Below are positions 8,956 through 17,169 of a stretch of 64,000 nt of DNA, piece after piece. The notes below the pieces were generated by a model that saw nothing but the letters and a program-made list of their open reading frames with translations, was not told where the DNA came from and did no database searches. The stretch is from the NCBI GenBank assembly GCA_947479085.1, contig CANJYB010000018.1, positions 31,872-95,871 on the forward strand, read 5' to 3'. The stretch comes from Bacteroidota bacterium (GTDB lineage Bacteria; Bacteroidota; Bacteroidia; 2-12-FULL-35-15). The first letter of the stretch is position 1; every line of letters starts with the position of its first letter. Both the position numbers and the translations under genes were made by a program.

Positions 8956-10356
8956 ATGAAAGCAAAAATTACATTGTTGGTTTTATTCTTCGCATTATGC
9001 GGATTGAGTATGAAAGCCCAAACTCAACTTTGGGGAATTTGCACTCAAGGGGGAGTAAATGGACAAGGAACCATTTTTACTGCTAATGGCGATGGAACAA
9101 ATTTTCATAAGGTATATGATTTTGTTAATTCTACCGGAGCTTGGCCTCTTGGGAATATGACTCTTGCTAATAATGGTAGTTTTTATGGTGTCACTGAATT
9201 AGGTGGATTTGGGGATAGTTGTGTTTGTTATAGATATGACCCTCTAACAGGTATTTATACCAATATTCACGATTTATTTCAGTTTCAGAGTCTTGGATAC
9301 GGTCCCGTTTCAAGAATGCTGAATGCGAATGATGGGAAATTATATGGACTTTGTCCTGGGGGCGGAGCTAATGGTAAAGGTGCTATATATACAATTGATC
9401 CTGGTAATGATATATATACGGATATTTTTGATTTTTCAAATGCAAATGGTTCTTATCCCTGTGGTAGTTTGATTCAGGGAAGCAATGGTAATTTATATGG
9501 CTTCACCAGTCATGGCGGAATAAATGACATGGGGGTAATATTCATGTTTAATCCTGTGACAAATGTTTATACAATATTATATGATTTTATCCTTTCATCT
9601 GGCGGAAATCCCACTTACGGATGTTTGTTAGAAGCAAATGATGGGAAATTATATGGTGTCAATGATTATGGAGGCGCAAATTCAGATGGGGTAATTTATA
9701 GTTATGATTTATCAACTGACCTCTATTCGAATTTGTATAATTTTAATTTTCCGGGGAGTTACGCACCGCATCAAAGTGGTTTGATTCAAGCTAGTGACGG
9801 TAAATTATATGGCACATTCCTTTCCTCTGATTCATCTAATTATGGTTTTATATATAGTTTTGATATTAACACTAACAACTTCGCAGATGTTTACGATTTT
9901 AATTTATCTGATGGTGCTTATTCTAAGCGGTCATTAAAGCTGGGAAGTAACGGTAAACTTTTTGGTACAACTATGGGAGGAGGAATTTATAATAAAGGTG
10001 TTGTTTACAGTTATGATATTAGTAATTCAACTTATACAAAACTAACAGACTTTGACGGAACAAATTTAGGAATGAATCCGGATTGTGAACTTAATGAAGT
10101 ACCTGCCTTCATGACAGTCGGGATATCATCATTAAACTCATCAATATTAAAAATCTTCCCTAATCCGGCTGGAGATTTTATCAATATCTCGAACTCTGAC
10201 AAGGAAGAAACAATAACATTAACTGATGTTTTGGGAAGAGAATTGGAAACCTTAAAAACAAATGCTTTCAGCAAAACGCATGTGGATGTAAGTAGTTTTC
10301 CAAATGTATTTTTTGTGAAATCAAGTGATGGGGTGGAGAAGGTGATGAAGAGATAA
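8956..10356 (+). CDS. GloVer-repeat secreted protein with T9SS sorting domain
   Basis: The 466-aa product has a signal peptide (1-22, ending SMKAQ) and then a tandem array of GloVer repeats (TIGR03803 type) of about 50 residues each. Each repeat reads like GGANGKGAIYTI ... DFSNANGSYPCGSLIQ ... DGKLYG, and at least seven are visible between residues 25 and 375. Such repeats probably form a beta-propeller. Residues about 395-466 are a T9SS type-A sorting domain (KIFPNPAGDFINIS to VFFVKSSDGVEKVMKR), so the protein should cross the outer membrane and be released or attached to the surface. A -7-like TATATTTG lies at 8912-8919. Ligand is unknown. Confidence 0.9.
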   Translation: MKAKITLLVLFFALCGLSMKAQTQLWGICTQGGVNGQGTIFTANGDGTNFHKVYDFVNSTGAWPLGNMTLANNGSFYGVTELGGFGDSCVCYRYDPLTGIYTNIHDLFQFQSLGYGPVSRMLNANDGKLYGLCPGGGANGKGAIYTIDPGNDIYTDIFDFSNANGSYPCGSLIQGSNGNLYGFTSHGGINDMGVIFMFNPVTNVYTILYDFILSSGGNPTYGCLLEANDGKLYGVNDYGGANSDGVIYSYDLSTDLYSNLYNFNFPGSYAPHQSGLIQASDGKLYGTFLSSDSSNYGFIYSFDINTNNFADVYDFNLSDGAYSKRSLKLGSNGKLFGTTMGGGIYNKGVVYSYDISNSTYTKLTDFDGTNLGMNPDCELNEVPAFMTVGISSLNSSILKIFPNPAGDFINISNSDKEETITLTDVLGRELETLKTNAFSKTHVDVSSFPNVFFVKSSDGVEKVMKR

Positions 10357-10373
10357 GGAATCCATTAAACATT

Positions 10374-10406
10374 AAAGGTACTACCTTTTAAAAAGGTAGT
10401 ACCTTT
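10374..10406. terminator. bidirectional hairpin terminator
   Basis: Perfect 16-bp arms (10374-10389 and 10391-10406) read AAAGGTACTACCTTTT, with the loop made from the central A/T bases. It lies between the convergent GloVer and pirin genes and can serve both strands. Confidence 0.75.
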
Positions 10407-10425
10407 ATTTAACCTGAAAAGTATT

Positions 10426-11136
10426 TTAATTCATCGGCACATCAATCACCAGTATCTCCGCATCCGCAGTTACCGACATTGAAATTTTTTCCGTTTCCCA
10501 GATACCAATGGCATCTCTTTTTCCTAATGTATTTCCTTCAATGGTAGCCCCACCTTCAATCATAAAGATATAAGCACCGTTGCCTTTGTTTTGTATGGTA
10601 TAATCAACAGATGAACCGGCTTTAAATTTACCAAGGGAAAAATAAGCATCCTGGTTTATCCACATGATATCATCCGCTTTTACCGGTGCAACAATGGTTT
10701 TAAACTTCCCTTCTTTTTCTTCCGCAGAAAAAACACGTTGGTCGTATCTTGGTTCAATATTTCTGACTTTCGGAAATACCCATATCTGCAATAGATTGAT
10801 AGGTTCTGTTTTGGAATGATTGTATTCCGAGTGCATCAATCCAGACCCGGCACTCATGGCTTGTATTTCGTTAGGCTTTATTACTCCTATGTTTCCCATA
10901 CTGTCTTTATGTTCCAATGTCCCGGAAAGAGGGATGGTTACAATTTCCATATTGTCGTGCGGATGCATACCAAAGCCCATTCCCGGGGCAATGATGTCAT
11001 CGTTTAATACACGTAATAGTCCAAAATGAACTTTAGTCGGGTCCTGCCAGCTGGCAAAACTAAAAGAATGATGAGCGTTTAACCAACCATGATTGGCATG
11101 TCCGCGCTCTGATGCTTTGTGAAAAATAGATTTCAT
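10426..11136 (-). CDS. pirin family protein (bicupin)
   Basis: The 236-aa protein has the conserved pirin N-terminal cupin. It begins MKSIFHKASERGHANHGWL and continues HHSFSFASWQDP. The four iron ligands of pirins are present: His58 and His60 in GMHPHDNMEIVT, and His102 and Glu104 in GLMHSEYNHS. The C-terminal cupin (about 150-236) is degenerate, as usual. Bacterial homologues such as YhhW can oxidise quercetin, and other pirins bind regulators; the physiological role here is not shown. The length is typical. The gene is followed in the convergent direction by the terminator at 10374-10406. Confidence 0.9.
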   Translation of the reverse strand: MKSIFHKASERGHANHGWLNAHHSFSFASWQDPTKVHFGLLRVLNDDIIAPGMGFGMHPHDNMEIVTIPLSGTLEHKDSMGNIGVIKPNEIQAMSAGSGLMHSEYNHSKTEPINLLQIWVFPKVRNIEPRYDQRVFSAEEKEGKFKTIVAPVKADDIMWINQDAYFSLGKFKAGSSVDYTIQNKGNGAYIFMIEGGATIEGNTLGKRDAIGIWETEKISMSVTADAEILVIDVPMN

Positions 11137-11198
11137 TTTTAGTATTGTTTTTTGTTTTAGTCTTTAAAGAACAGCCGTTGATTTTTGAATTTTTATTC

Positions 11199-11495
11199 TT
11201 AATTCATAATCAGCTTGGGCAATTCATTGGCAATGCTGTTATGAAAAGCCAACTGCATTATTTCCGGTTTCATGTATTCAATAAGGGGAAACTCGGAAAG
11301 AATATCCATCACCTTCATTTCTGAGGATGCTTTAATAGTTATCCATAACCTGGAACGGTCGATGGCAAGAGAATATTGTAAAACAATGTCCTTGTCCATT
11401 AAATCATCAATATGGTTTCTTTGTTTCGGGATTAATGAAACAAATTTTTCATCAATTTTATTCGGAAGCGAAATGCTTATCATGTATGTATTCAT
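11199..11495 (-). CDS. small protein, possibly muconolactone-isomerase-like
   Basis: The 98-aa cytoplasmic protein starts MNTYMISISLPNKIDEKFVS and has the length and beta-alpha-beta rhythm of the dimeric alpha/beta-barrel family. The segment LIPKQRNHIDDLMDKDIVLQ, the SRLWITIKASSE strand and the FPLIEYMKPEIMQL helix resemble muconolactone delta-isomerase-like proteins. There are no other aromatic-catabolism genes nearby, so enzymatic activity should not be assumed. It lies 63 bp upstream of the pirin gene on the same strand and may be co-transcribed with it. Confidence 0.6.
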   Translation of the reverse strand: MNTYMISISLPNKIDEKFVSLIPKQRNHIDDLMDKDIVLQYSLAIDRSRLWITIKASSEMKVMDILSEFPLIEYMKPEIMQLAFHNSIANELPKLIMN

Positions 11496-11588
11496 AGTTG
11501 TTTTTTATTTGCCGGATATGGGCAAAGGTAATGCCAATTAACATTACATGACATTTTTGCTACTATAATTAAGAATAGTGAAATCTTA

Positions 11589-11618
11589 TTTGCCTGTATT
11601 TAAAAACAATTATCTTTG
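11589..11618 (+). promoter_or_regulatory. Bacteroidota-type promoter of the M14 peptidase gene
   Basis: TTTG (11589-11592) and TATCTTTG (11611-11618) are separated by 18 nt, close to the phylum consensus TTTG-N19-TAnnTTTG. The start codon is 18 bases downstream of the -7 box. Confidence 0.6.
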
Positions 11619-11635
11619 GAAAAATTAAATAATAA

Positions 11636-13363
11636 ATGAAAAGTCTCTTTCCCTTTTTTCTGTTGGTATTTATTTTCAGTGAAGCTTCAATGGCTCAGCA
11701 GGCAGGTGCTGTCCTGACCACAACACCTACTTATAAGGAAGTAATTGATCAATACGAACAATTAGATAAATCATCCGACATTGCCGAACTAAAAACTATG
11801 GGCCCTACCAATAGCGGTTTTCCGTTGCATGTATTTATTATTTCAGGTAAAAAATGCTTTACTAAAGCAGATGCAGACAAAAATCAATTGCCTGTAATTT
11901 TAATAAACAATGGCATTCATCCTGGCGAACCCGATGGAATAGATGCTTCACTTCAACTGGCAAAAGACATACTGGCAGCACCGCAGAATTATACAGAGAT
12001 ATTGCAGAAGGTAGTCATCTGCATTATTCCTGTTTACAATATAGATGGAGCATTAAACAGGGGTTGCTGTTCGCGGGCCAATCAAAACGGACCCGAGGAA
12101 TATGGTTTCAGGGGCAATGCAAAGAACCTTGATTTGAATCGCGACTTTATGAAACTGGATAGCAAAAATGCTGAATCGTTTGTAAGTATTTTCCAGGAAT
12201 GGAAGCCCCATTTATTTATTGATACCCATGTAAGTGACGGAGCAGATTATCAATACACCATGACCTATGTTGTTTCTCAGAAAAACAAAATGAATGCAAA
12301 ACTTGCCAACTATCAGGATAATGTTTTGCTTCCTTTCATCCAGGAAAAGATGACGAACAAAAAAATGGAAATGACACCTTATGTGGAAACAATGGGTGAA
12401 ACTCCTGAAACAGGAATTACTGCTTTTCTTGAAACAGCCCGTTTTTCGACAGGATATGCAGCCTTATTTGATTGTATGGGAATAATTACTGAAACGCACA
12501 TGCTCAAACCTTATAACGATAGAGTAGTAGCTACCTATTGGTTGTTGTTTTCAACGTTGGGAAAAATGGCAAAAGATGCTAAACAGATTTTTGATTTAAA
12601 AAATGAGGCAATCAAGGAAACAGCTTCAATGAAAAATTTATCATCAGGTTGGAAACTGGATACAACAAAGTATTCGGAGATTAATTTTAAAGGTTATGAA
12701 GCCGGACATAAACCCAGCGAAGTATCAGGTCTGCAAAGATTGTATTATGACAAAACAAAACCTTATACCAAAACTATTAAAAACTATACGGAGTATAAAT
12801 CTACCATTGAAATTGCACTCCCTTCGTTTTATATAATTCCCCAAGCATGGGAAAGAACGATTGATAATTTAAAATTAAACGGAGTTCCTGTTTCCTATTT
12901 AAAAAGAGATACAACAATTGAAGTAGAATCAACTTATATTGAAAAGTACGAGACCGTTAAATCTCCTTACGAAAGCCATTACCTTCATTTCGATACAAAA
13001 ATCAGGCACGAGAAACAAACCATCAAATTCAGTAAGGGAGATGTGATTGTAAAAATGAATACACCCATGAATCGTTTTGTGGCAGAAGCTTTGGAACCTC
13101 AGGCCCAGGATTCTTATTTCAACTGGAATTATTTTGATGGTACTTTACAACAAAAAGAATGGTTCTCAGACTATGTGTTTGAAGACATTGCAGCAGGTTT
13201 ATTAAAAGAACATCCTGAACTCAGAACTCAACTGGAAGAGGCAAAAAAACAGGATGCCACTTTAAATGAAAATGCTAATGCCCAATTAATATGGGTGTAC
13301 CGGCATTCTCGTTATTATGAAAAGACGCATAACCGATTACCTGTTTTTAGGGGAATTCAATAA
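11636..13363 (+). CDS. secreted M14 family zinc metallopeptidase
   Basis: The 575-aa protein has a signal peptide (1-20, ending ASMA) and an M14 carboxypeptidase domain in residues about 30-320. The zinc ligands are His95 and Glu98 in NNGIHPGEPDG and His198 in DTHVSDGAD. The substrate-binding NLDLNRDF motif is at about 164-171, and Glu286 in GIITETHML is the likely general base. The 250-residue C-terminal part is beta-rich and unassigned. There is no T9SS tail, so the enzyme is probably periplasmic, or outer-membrane-associated by other means. It would trim peptide or peptidoglycan termini. The specificity pocket cannot be judged. The gene stands alone between a divergent small gene and a T9SS gene. 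Confidence 0.9.
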   Translation: MKSLFPFFLLVFIFSEASMAQQAGAVLTTTPTYKEVIDQYEQLDKSSDIAELKTMGPTNSGFPLHVFIISGKKCFTKADADKNQLPVILINNGIHPGEPDGIDASLQLAKDILAAPQNYTEILQKVVICIIPVYNIDGALNRGCCSRANQNGPEEYGFRGNAKNLDLNRDFMKLDSKNAESFVSIFQEWKPHLFIDTHVSDGADYQYTMTYVVSQKNKMNAKLANYQDNVLLPFIQEKMTNKKMEMTPYVETMGETPETGITAFLETARFSTGYAALFDCMGIITETHMLKPYNDRVVATYWLLFSTLGKMAKDAKQIFDLKNEAIKETASMKNLSSGWKLDTTKYSEINFKGYEAGHKPSEVSGLQRLYYDKTKPYTKTIKNYTEYKSTIEIALPSFYIIPQAWERTIDNLKLNGVPVSYLKRDTTIEVESTYIEKYETVKSPYESHYLHFDTKIRHEKQTIKFSKGDVIVKMNTPMNRFVAEALEPQAQDSYFNWNYFDGTLQQKEWFSDYVFEDIAAGLLKEHPELRTQLEEAKKQDATLNENANAQLIWVYRHSRYYEKTHNRLPVFRGIQ

Positions 13364-13452
13364 TAATAAACTGTTAAAAAAATTCTTTTGCTTTTTGAAT
13401 AATCTATCTTAATTTAGCCACTTTATATTATTTAACTCTAAAATTAACAACA

Positions 13453-15349
13453 ATGAAACAAACTAACCAACACAAAAAAAGGGGAACATGGTTTCCCAAA
13501 CTACGCATTGCTGCAGCCTTCATCCCTGCATTTGCAATGTTGTTCTTACATCAATTAAATGCACAAACCAGTATTCTGGCAGTTACTCCTTTTTGCAGCG
13601 CAATTAAATAATGTAGATGCTACCACCTTTGCTACTAATTCGGTAACTACTGTTACCATGCCCGGCTTTACGGTGGTAGGATTAAATTCCATTACCAAAA
13701 ATCCACATAACGGATTGTATTACGTAATAGTAAAAGTAAATGGAGGAGGGGTTAACAGAAGGTTAGCGACCATTAATCCTGCCACAGGAGTTTGTACTAA
13801 CATTGGTAGTTTAGGGGATAATTTTTCGAGCATTACGTTTACCACTTCAGGCAGATGTTTTGGAACTACCGGGAGTGGTTTAAATAATGGAGCAGGAACG
13901 CTGGTTCCTAAAACACTTTATGAGATTAACATTACCAATGCGTCTAAAACATTCAGACAAACACTAAACAATGGAGCAGACGGGCAGGTGATTGCTTATA
14001 ATCCAGAAGATGGTTTTATCTACCATTGGTCAGGTCACATCGTTAACATTATGGAGAAATTGGATACACTTACCTATACCCCTGTTAATATTCCTCAATC
14101 CGGTAATCCTCACTTCGAAGTTTTAGGTGCAGTATATAAAGGTGGTTCTTTTCATGTTGCAGACATTAATTTAGATATTCACAGTATTACCACTTCAGGG
14201 GTTGCTACTTTTGTAGGAAACAATTCAGGTGTAATTCTAAGAGGTATCGCTTACGCCCCTTGCACTGTAGCTCCTGCTTCACCATCCCTTGTTTCCGGAC
14301 CGATTACTTTGTGTACACTTACAAGTGCTACGTATTCTGTTCCTTACGACCCTATGGCAAATACTTATTCATGGACCGTTCCTACTGGGGTTACCGGGAT
14401 GACTATTACTTCCGGGCAAGGTTCAAATAACCTGAATGTAAATATATCTGCCGGTACCGTTAGCGGAAATGTTACTGTAACTGCAACCAATGCATGTGGC
14501 ACAAGCGGAGCAACAATGCTTGCCGTAACCAAAAAACCTCCTATGCCGGGAGCTATTACCGGCCCTACGGATGTTTGCGGATTAGGTTCAGCTACTTATT
14601 CCATTGCAGCTGTTAGTGGTGCTACTTCTTATACATGGACAGTTCCTGCAGGAATTACCATTACCGGAGGAGCAGGAACTACTTCCATAAATGTAAACAT
14701 CGCTTCCACATTTACCACCGGCCTGGTAAAAGTAATGGCTGTGAATGCCTGTGGCAGTGTTCCCGGACCGTCTCTTACACTCATCGGGAAATTACCACCT
14801 ACCAGCCTTACCGGACCGGCCAATGTATGCGGAATGTCTACAGCCTCTTATTCCTGCAATGTTGTTTCAAATGCAACAAGTTATGTATGGACCGTTCCTG
14901 CTACCTGGTCAATCCTTTCCGGACAAGGCACAAACAATATGACAGCCACCATGCCTGTAAATGTAAATAATGCCACTTTTTCAGGAGTAGTTAAAGTATA
15001 TGCAGTAAGTGCCTGCGGAAACAGTGCCACAAAATCCATGACCGTTAGTTATTGTAAATCTGCTTTAGGTATGAATAATGGAGTAGAAGAGGAGAATGCT
15101 ATTGCTATTTATCCTAACCCGGCAACATCTGAATTTGCATTAGATATTACTTCAGATTTAGAAAAAGAAGTGACAGTGGAGGTGTATGATATGCAAGGAA
15201 AACTGGTAAGCAACCAACAGCAAATCATTACAGCTGGCGATACACGCTTAATTACCAATATTGAACAGCTTAATGCAGGAATGTATTTTGTAAGAGTAGT
15301 GGATACCGATATGAATGTGATGCACTCTGAAAGACTGATAAAACAATAA
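13453..15349 (+). pseudogene. frameshifted Ig-like T9SS secreted protein
   Basis: Two frames make one gene. The ATG at 13453 encodes a signal peptide (MKQTNQHKKRGTWFPKLRIA, ending HQLNAQ) but meets TAA at 13609. The body continues one frame over, up to 15349. Removing one T from the T5 run at 13590-13594 joins them as QTSILAVTPFAAQLNN. The body has a beta-propeller-like N-terminal half (about 1-230) and three Ig/PKD-like modules with WTVPTGVTGMTITSGQG and WTVPAGITIT motifs. A complete T9SS sorting domain follows (AIYPNPATSEFALDI to MHSERLIKQ). Without the correction the downstream part has no signal peptide and cannot be exported. The shift could be a sequencing error, a decayed gene or slip-strand phase variation. 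A terminator follows at 15381. Confidence 0.8.
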
Positions 15350-15380
15350 AAGAATAAACCTGCGTTTTATAAAATAAAGA

Positions 15381-15408
15381 AACTCCCGAATTATTTCGGG
15401 AGTTTTTT
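15381..15408 (+). terminator. rho-independent terminator
   Basis: The perfect stem AACTCCCGAA-ttat-TTCGGGAGTT is followed by a T run, 30 bp past the frameshifted T9SS gene. Confidence 0.85.
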
Positions 15409-15462
15409 GTTTTTAATGAGTCATTCTTATTTTAGGGTCATTTGGTTAAAAGACGAAGAATA

Positions 15463-15945
15463 ACAGAAATACCTGTTTTACTAACAGAAACACCTGTTTT
15501 ACTAACAAAAACACCTGTTTCACTAACAGGAATACCTGTTGCACTAACAGGAATACTTGTTTCACTAACAGGAATACTTGTTTCACTAACAGGAATACCT
15601 GTTGCACTAACAGGAATACTTGTTTCACTAACAGGAATACTTGTTTCACTAACAGGAATACCTGTTGCACTAACAGGAATACCTGTTGCACAAACAGGAA
15701 TACCTGTTGCACAAACAGGAATACCTGTTGCACAAACAGGAATACCTGTTGCACAAACAGGAATACTTGTTCCACTAACACCTCTTTGTTGTTCACTAAC
15801 ACCTCTTTGTTGTTCACTAACACCTCTTTGTTGTTCACTAACACCTCTTTGTTTTTCACTAACACCTCTTTGTTTTTCACTAACACCTCTTTGTTGTTCA
15901 CTAACACCTATATGTTGTTCACAAATACATATATGTGTTACATTA
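15463..15945. repeat. repeat array B, 23 units of exactly 21 bp
   Basis: The first 15 units are variants of ACAGGAATACCTGT plus a 7-base linker; the next eight carry ACACCTCTTTGTTG instead. There is no insertion or deletion in 483 bp. The first type contains the dyad ACAGG-aata-CCTGT, and substitutions often keep pairing (ACAG/CTGT, or G-U in ACAGG/CTTGT). The minus strand holds an ORF of 153 codons (15907 to 15446) encoding heptads VQQVFLL and VNNKEVL. In that frame, differences between type-1 units fall mainly at synonymous positions. Whether it is expressed cannot be seen. Confidence 0.85.
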
Positions 15946-16096
15946 ACACTTATTTAGAACCCTTTATCCTGCCTCCGAGCGAGGAGAGCCGACAGTGAGC
16001 CGGAATGTAAGTTATTACACAGACTTATTTTATATAACGCCTCATTCAGGAAATCAAAAGATGCTTTATCCTCTATCCCAAACGTTTTAACCTCTC

Positions 16097-16325
16097 TCAG
16101 GGTGGTTGGGAACGACCTCCCAATACCTCGGAGGTCTGGCAAAGTGATTCGGATGCCTAGCAAAGTTGATTTAACAAACAGCAAAGTCAATTGGAGGAAG
16201 AACAAACTCAATATGCTATTCAGAATAGTGATTAGGAGATGAAGCAAAGTGATTGGGAGCAAGGGCAAACTCAATGGGAGATGTATAATAACCTTCGGGA
16301 GGCGAGTTAAAGATTCCGGGAGAGA
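16097..16325. repeat. repeat array C, degenerate, 21-bp step, about 11 units
   Basis: Units share GCAAAGT/GCAAACT at their start and (T/C)GGGAG near position 11-17. They recur at 21-bp steps from 16139 (16139, 16160, 16181 and so on), with weaker units on both sides. Short dyads occur, such as ACCTC-G-GAGGT, CTATT-cag-AATAG and GTT-gattt-AAC. The minus-strand frame reads as hydrophobic heptads (LPLSLPLLPIT). The unit start resembles that of array E (GCGAAGTGATT). No homogeneous core remains, so the array is old or not maintained by slippage. Confidence 0.6.
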
Positions 16326-16646
16326 TATTCCATAATATATGAACTTTCTGAAATAACATTTTTGAACCATAGTTACCTCTAAGAATCCTTCCGTAATAGG
16401 TTTTTTATGCATGTTTCTTTTCCTGAAAAGAGTAAACAGTAAATTCATCTCTTTTAAAAAGCAGGAACGCCTTTTAAAAGAAGTGAGGAGTTCCATTAAA
16501 AAACAGTTGTTTACTCGTTCTCCATACTCCTGATACCATTCTCCAGTGTTCCCGGTCTTATTTTTAAAAGTAATCTTAGAACTGTATTAAGCGCGTTGGC
16601 CAAAACCACTATACTAAAGCTTACCCGAGAAAAAAAATAAACCCAT

Positions 16647-16673
16647 GCAACCTTTTAACCCAAATTTGCGTCT
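16647..16673 (+). promoter_or_regulatory. ECF-type promoter motif, copy 1
   Basis: GCAACC (16647-16652), a 15-nt spacer, then GCGTCT (16668-16673). The -35 AAC core and the -10 CGTC are typical of ECF sigma promoters. The motif recurs at 16740 and at 59294 before the other giant T9SS gene. Confidence 0.45.
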
Positions 16674-16739
16674 TGTTAGTATAGAGCAATTCTAACTCAC
16701 AGAAAATATATAGTTTTATTAACAATTCCGAAAAAAGAG

Positions 16740-16765
16740 GCAACCTGTTTTATTTATTTGCGTCT
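16740..16765 (+). promoter_or_regulatory. ECF-type promoter motif, copy 2
   Basis: GCAACC (16740-16745), a 14-nt spacer, then GCGTCT (16760-16765). It would give a 5' leader of about 400 nt for the 1846-aa T9SS gene. The remainder of 16500-17169 is AT-rich and holds no recognisable gene. Confidence 0.45.
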
Positions 16766-17090
16766 ATTTAAGTAAAAGCTATAACTGTATTAATTTATCA
16801 TCTGACGAGGTACTTTTAAAATGAAATAAGGTGTAAACGGAGAAAATAAGCAAATAAGTTCAAAAAAATTGCTTAACTATCAATTGATTACGATGGACAC
16901 AAATGTAATTACGATTAAAGATTTGTTTATGTCACTCAAAAGGCTTTATTTTGTGGTCCGAAAAAAAAGAAAAGGGATAATTCGATTAAAATAAAGTTAA
17001 GATTAAAATAAGTTAATATAAAATAATTACCCAATTACTAACCCTAAAACCCAATAAAATAAGAAACAGAAAAACAAACTATCTATTGCG

Positions 17091-17119
17091 GTTGCTGTTT
17101 ATTCAGAATAAGCAGCAAC
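17091..17119 (+). promoter_or_regulatory. hairpin in the 5' leader of the 1846-aa gene
   Basis: A stem with 14-base arms (GTTGCTGTTTATTC at 17091-17104 and its partner at 17106-17119) has a single G-U position. It lies 50 nt before the start codon. It has no T run, so it is not a terminator; it could stabilise the mRNA or tune translation. Confidence 0.4.
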
Positions 17120-17169
17120 AACAAGAAAGAATTTTTTAAACAAATTATTTTTAACCAAAACAAAAAACA

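Noticed and set aside
15442..15957. Plus-strand ORF of 171 codons with TGIPVAL heptads
   Set aside because: It is array B read in another frame; nearly all unit differences would be amino-acid changes and the start would be TTG, so coding on this strand is unlikely.
15954..16496. Minus-strand ORF of 180 codons with LPLSLP heptads
   Set aside because: It runs through array C and ends in a sequence resembling dispersed intergenic repeats; the N-terminal part has no recognisable domain and the open frame follows from the 21-bp period.
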